Positions 4,738 through 5,905 of a stretch of 5,905 bases of DNA are shown piece by piece. The notes under the pieces are model-generated. The model saw nothing but the letters and a program-made list of their open reading frames with translations, had not been told where the DNA came from and made no database searches. How positions within the stretch are numbered: position 1 is the stretch's first letter; each line of letters opens with the position of its first letter. Both the position numbers and the translations under genes were made by a program. The DNA comes from Desulfobacterales bacterium (lineage in GTDB: Bacteria; Desulfobacterota; Desulfobacteria; Desulfobacterales; Desulfosalsimonadaceae), in NCBI GenBank assembly GCA_018224315.1, contig JAGTVF010000209.1:1-5905 (forward strand). Reading direction: 5' to 3'.

Positions 4738-5905
4738 TCAGGATTTCAGGGTTTCCATAAAGGCGTCAATGCGGGTGTCGATCTGGCTTTCGGAAAAAGC
4801 GCGCTCATCAACCATGTCGGCCTCGATGATTAAGGTGGGCACTCCGAGCCGGTCCATGATCATCTGGCGCAGATCGTACTGGCCCAGGGAATAGGGCTTG
4901 CAGGAACGGTTGGAATGCATCACCATCCCGTCCACGTGGTATTTTTCAATCATATTGGCCACAATATCAAACATCATGTCAATGGAGATGTTGATATACA
5001 CCTTGGTATAGGTCTCGGCCATGGCCTCCAGAAAAGTCTGTCCGTTCATGTCCGGCAGCATCCCGCTCCAGGCCGAGGTGTAGGTGTCGGCCACCAGGGC
5101 CGCGTCATGGGCGGCAAATTTCTCAGACAGCCACCGGGTCCGGTACCACACCGGAAGATTGTCCCACAAAAGCCGGTATTTTTCATCCGGCACCATGGAA
5201 ACACCGTTTGCGATGCGCTGGTTTAATTCGTCGAGCAGCTGCCGGTAATAATCCACGGCAGTCTGCGTGCCGCGCAGGGTTACAATCAGGGCCAGATGAA
5301 AAAATGCGTCAAAGGCGGTCATGGGCGCCGGGCGATGGGCGCAGGTGTCGAGCACGGCCTGCCACAGCCCGGTGCCCTCCACGGATAGCCGGCCCACTTC
5401 CTCCATGCGGTCATAATCCATTTGGGTACCGCAATGGGTCTCCAAAAAGCCGATATACTCATAAATCTGGGAAAGCACGTACTTGCGGGCGGCATCGGAA
5501 AACTCCCTGTGCACAAACGGCGTGTCCAGAATAAACAGGGGAACGCTGAAATACCGCGCCGCGGTTTCGTACCACTTGAGCACAGTGCCGCAGATGTTGT
5601 TGCAGCACACCAGCATGTCGGGCTCGGGCAGCCCGCCGATGGGCCCGGTTTTTTCCACGCTGTCGGCGATATCGGCCCGGGCATAGGAACACAGATCCCG
5701 GGAATAGCCCATTTCCTCGGCTTTTTCACAAAGACGGGCCCCCATCTTGGAAGCCCCGATCATGGCCCCGTGGTTTTCCGGGTACACCGGAATCACGTCC
5801 ATGGCAATCATGGGCTCGACCGGACCGCCGCTGGTGATCCAGGCCACTTTTTTGCCCTGCTCCCGGGCGGTTTTGGCATCAATGTAGTAATGGGTCATGA
5901 TCTCC
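4738..5905 (-). CDS. 2-hydroxyacyl-CoA dehydratase / benzoyl-CoA reductase-type subunit (HgdB/BcrB/BcrC family), probably 5'-truncated by the window
   Basis: The product is an Fe-S enzyme subunit that receives an electron from the activase and performs radical dehydration or reduction of an acyl-CoA. Counted from the ATG at 5898 it is 386 residues. The landmarks are GKKVAWITSGGPVEPMIAMD (15-34), VYPENHGAMIGASK (38-51), RDLCSYARADI with Cys70, CCNNICGTVLKWYE with Cys98, Cys99 and Cys103, and HSNRSCKPYSLGQYD with Cys333. Cys70, Cys103 and Cys333 occupy the positions of the three conserved cluster-binding cysteines, so the [4Fe-4S] site looks intact. No membrane segment is seen. Its neighbour is the activase 34 bases downstream. 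The frame has no stop between 5898 and the right edge and reads E-I-M-T-H-Y-Y, which fits a family N-terminal helix better than a true start; GGAG at the edge is only 3 bases from that ATG. Substrate is unknown: a 2-hydroxyacyl-CoA, an aromatic-CoA or something undescribed. The usual second subunit is not in the window. Confidence 0.88.
   Translation of the reverse strand, partial: EIMTHYYIDAKTAREQGKKVAWITSGGPVEPMIAMDVIPVYPENHGAMIGASKMGARLCEKAEEMGYSRDLCSYARADIADSVEKTGPIGGLPEPDMLVCCNNICGTVLKWYETAARYFSVPLFILDTPFVHREFSDAARKYVLSQIYEYIGFLETHCGTQMDYDRMEEVGRLSVEGTGLWQAVLDTCAHRPAPMTAFDAFFHLALIVTLRGTQTAVDYYRQLLDELNQRIANGVSMVPDEKYRLLWDNLPVWYRTRWLSEKFAAHDAALVADTYTSAWSGMLPDMNGQTFLEAMAETYTKVYINISIDMMFDIVANMIEKYHVDGMVMHSNRSCKPYSLGQYDLRQMIMDRLGVPTLIIEADMVDERAFSESQIDTRIDAFMETLKS

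Noticed and set aside
3987..4760. Open frame (257 codons) on the plus strand
   Set aside because: It is fully antisense to the activase, whose motifs and cysteine ligands are intact. The translation is His/Gly-rich without any known domain.
4738..5898. Double-cubane cluster protein (YjiM-like) identity for the dehydratase-type subunit
   Set aside because: The gene order and sizes fit, but the extra cysteine segment expected between the first two cluster cysteines is missing, and the motifs fit HgdB/BcrB better.

Overview
The window looks like chromosomal DNA from an anaerobic Desulfobacterota (Desulfobacteraceae-like) bacterium. This is inferred from gene content, not from any search: a PxxKW-type cysteine-rich protein, a 2-hydroxyacyl-CoA dehydratase/benzoyl-CoA reductase-type enzyme subunit with its ATP-dependent activase, and Gram-negative lipopolysaccharide (LPS) core genes. 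No rRNA, tRNA, CRISPR array, intact insertion sequence or phage gene is visible. Protein-coding DNA covers nearly everything.

Layout. Bases 1-167 (+) are the last 54 codons of a probable adenine deaminase. It converges on an endonuclease/exonuclease/phosphatase (EEP) family hydrolase (191-970, -), and the short gap holds a probable shared bidirectional terminator whose stem contains both stop codons. Upstream of the EEP gene on the same strand is a DUF6165-type small protein (1050-1427, -). Divergent from it are a GT9 heptosyltransferase-like glycosyltransferase (1587-2642, +) and a Kdo/WaaP-type LPS kinase (2639-3325, +), joined by a 4-base ATGA stop/start overlap. The 159-base divergent spacer has weak, overlapping promoter candidates and a perfect 14-base GC palindrome just before the glycosyltransferase start.

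Bases 3326-3926 hold a self-contained unit on the minus strand. A near-consensus promoter (TTGACA-17 nt-TATATG) is followed by an ~88-nt leader with a GC-rich hairpin, a small PxxKW cysteine-rich protein (3419-3706) and a strong intrinsic terminator. Bases 3927-5905 (-) carry a two-gene operon: a BcrB/BcrC/HgdB-like [4Fe-4S] dehydratase/reductase subunit, probably running off the right edge, then its BcrA/BadF/HgdC-like activase.

How the genes work together. The glycosyltransferase and kinase probably extend and phosphorylate the inner core of LPS, and the DUF6165 protein may belong to the same envelope function. The activase would hydrolyse ATP to push a low-potential electron into the dehydratase/reductase subunit, which acts on an acyl-CoA thioester whose identity cannot be read from this window. 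The most obscure gene is the PxxKW protein: it has its own strong signals, no functional partner nearby and, as far as I know, no assigned function.
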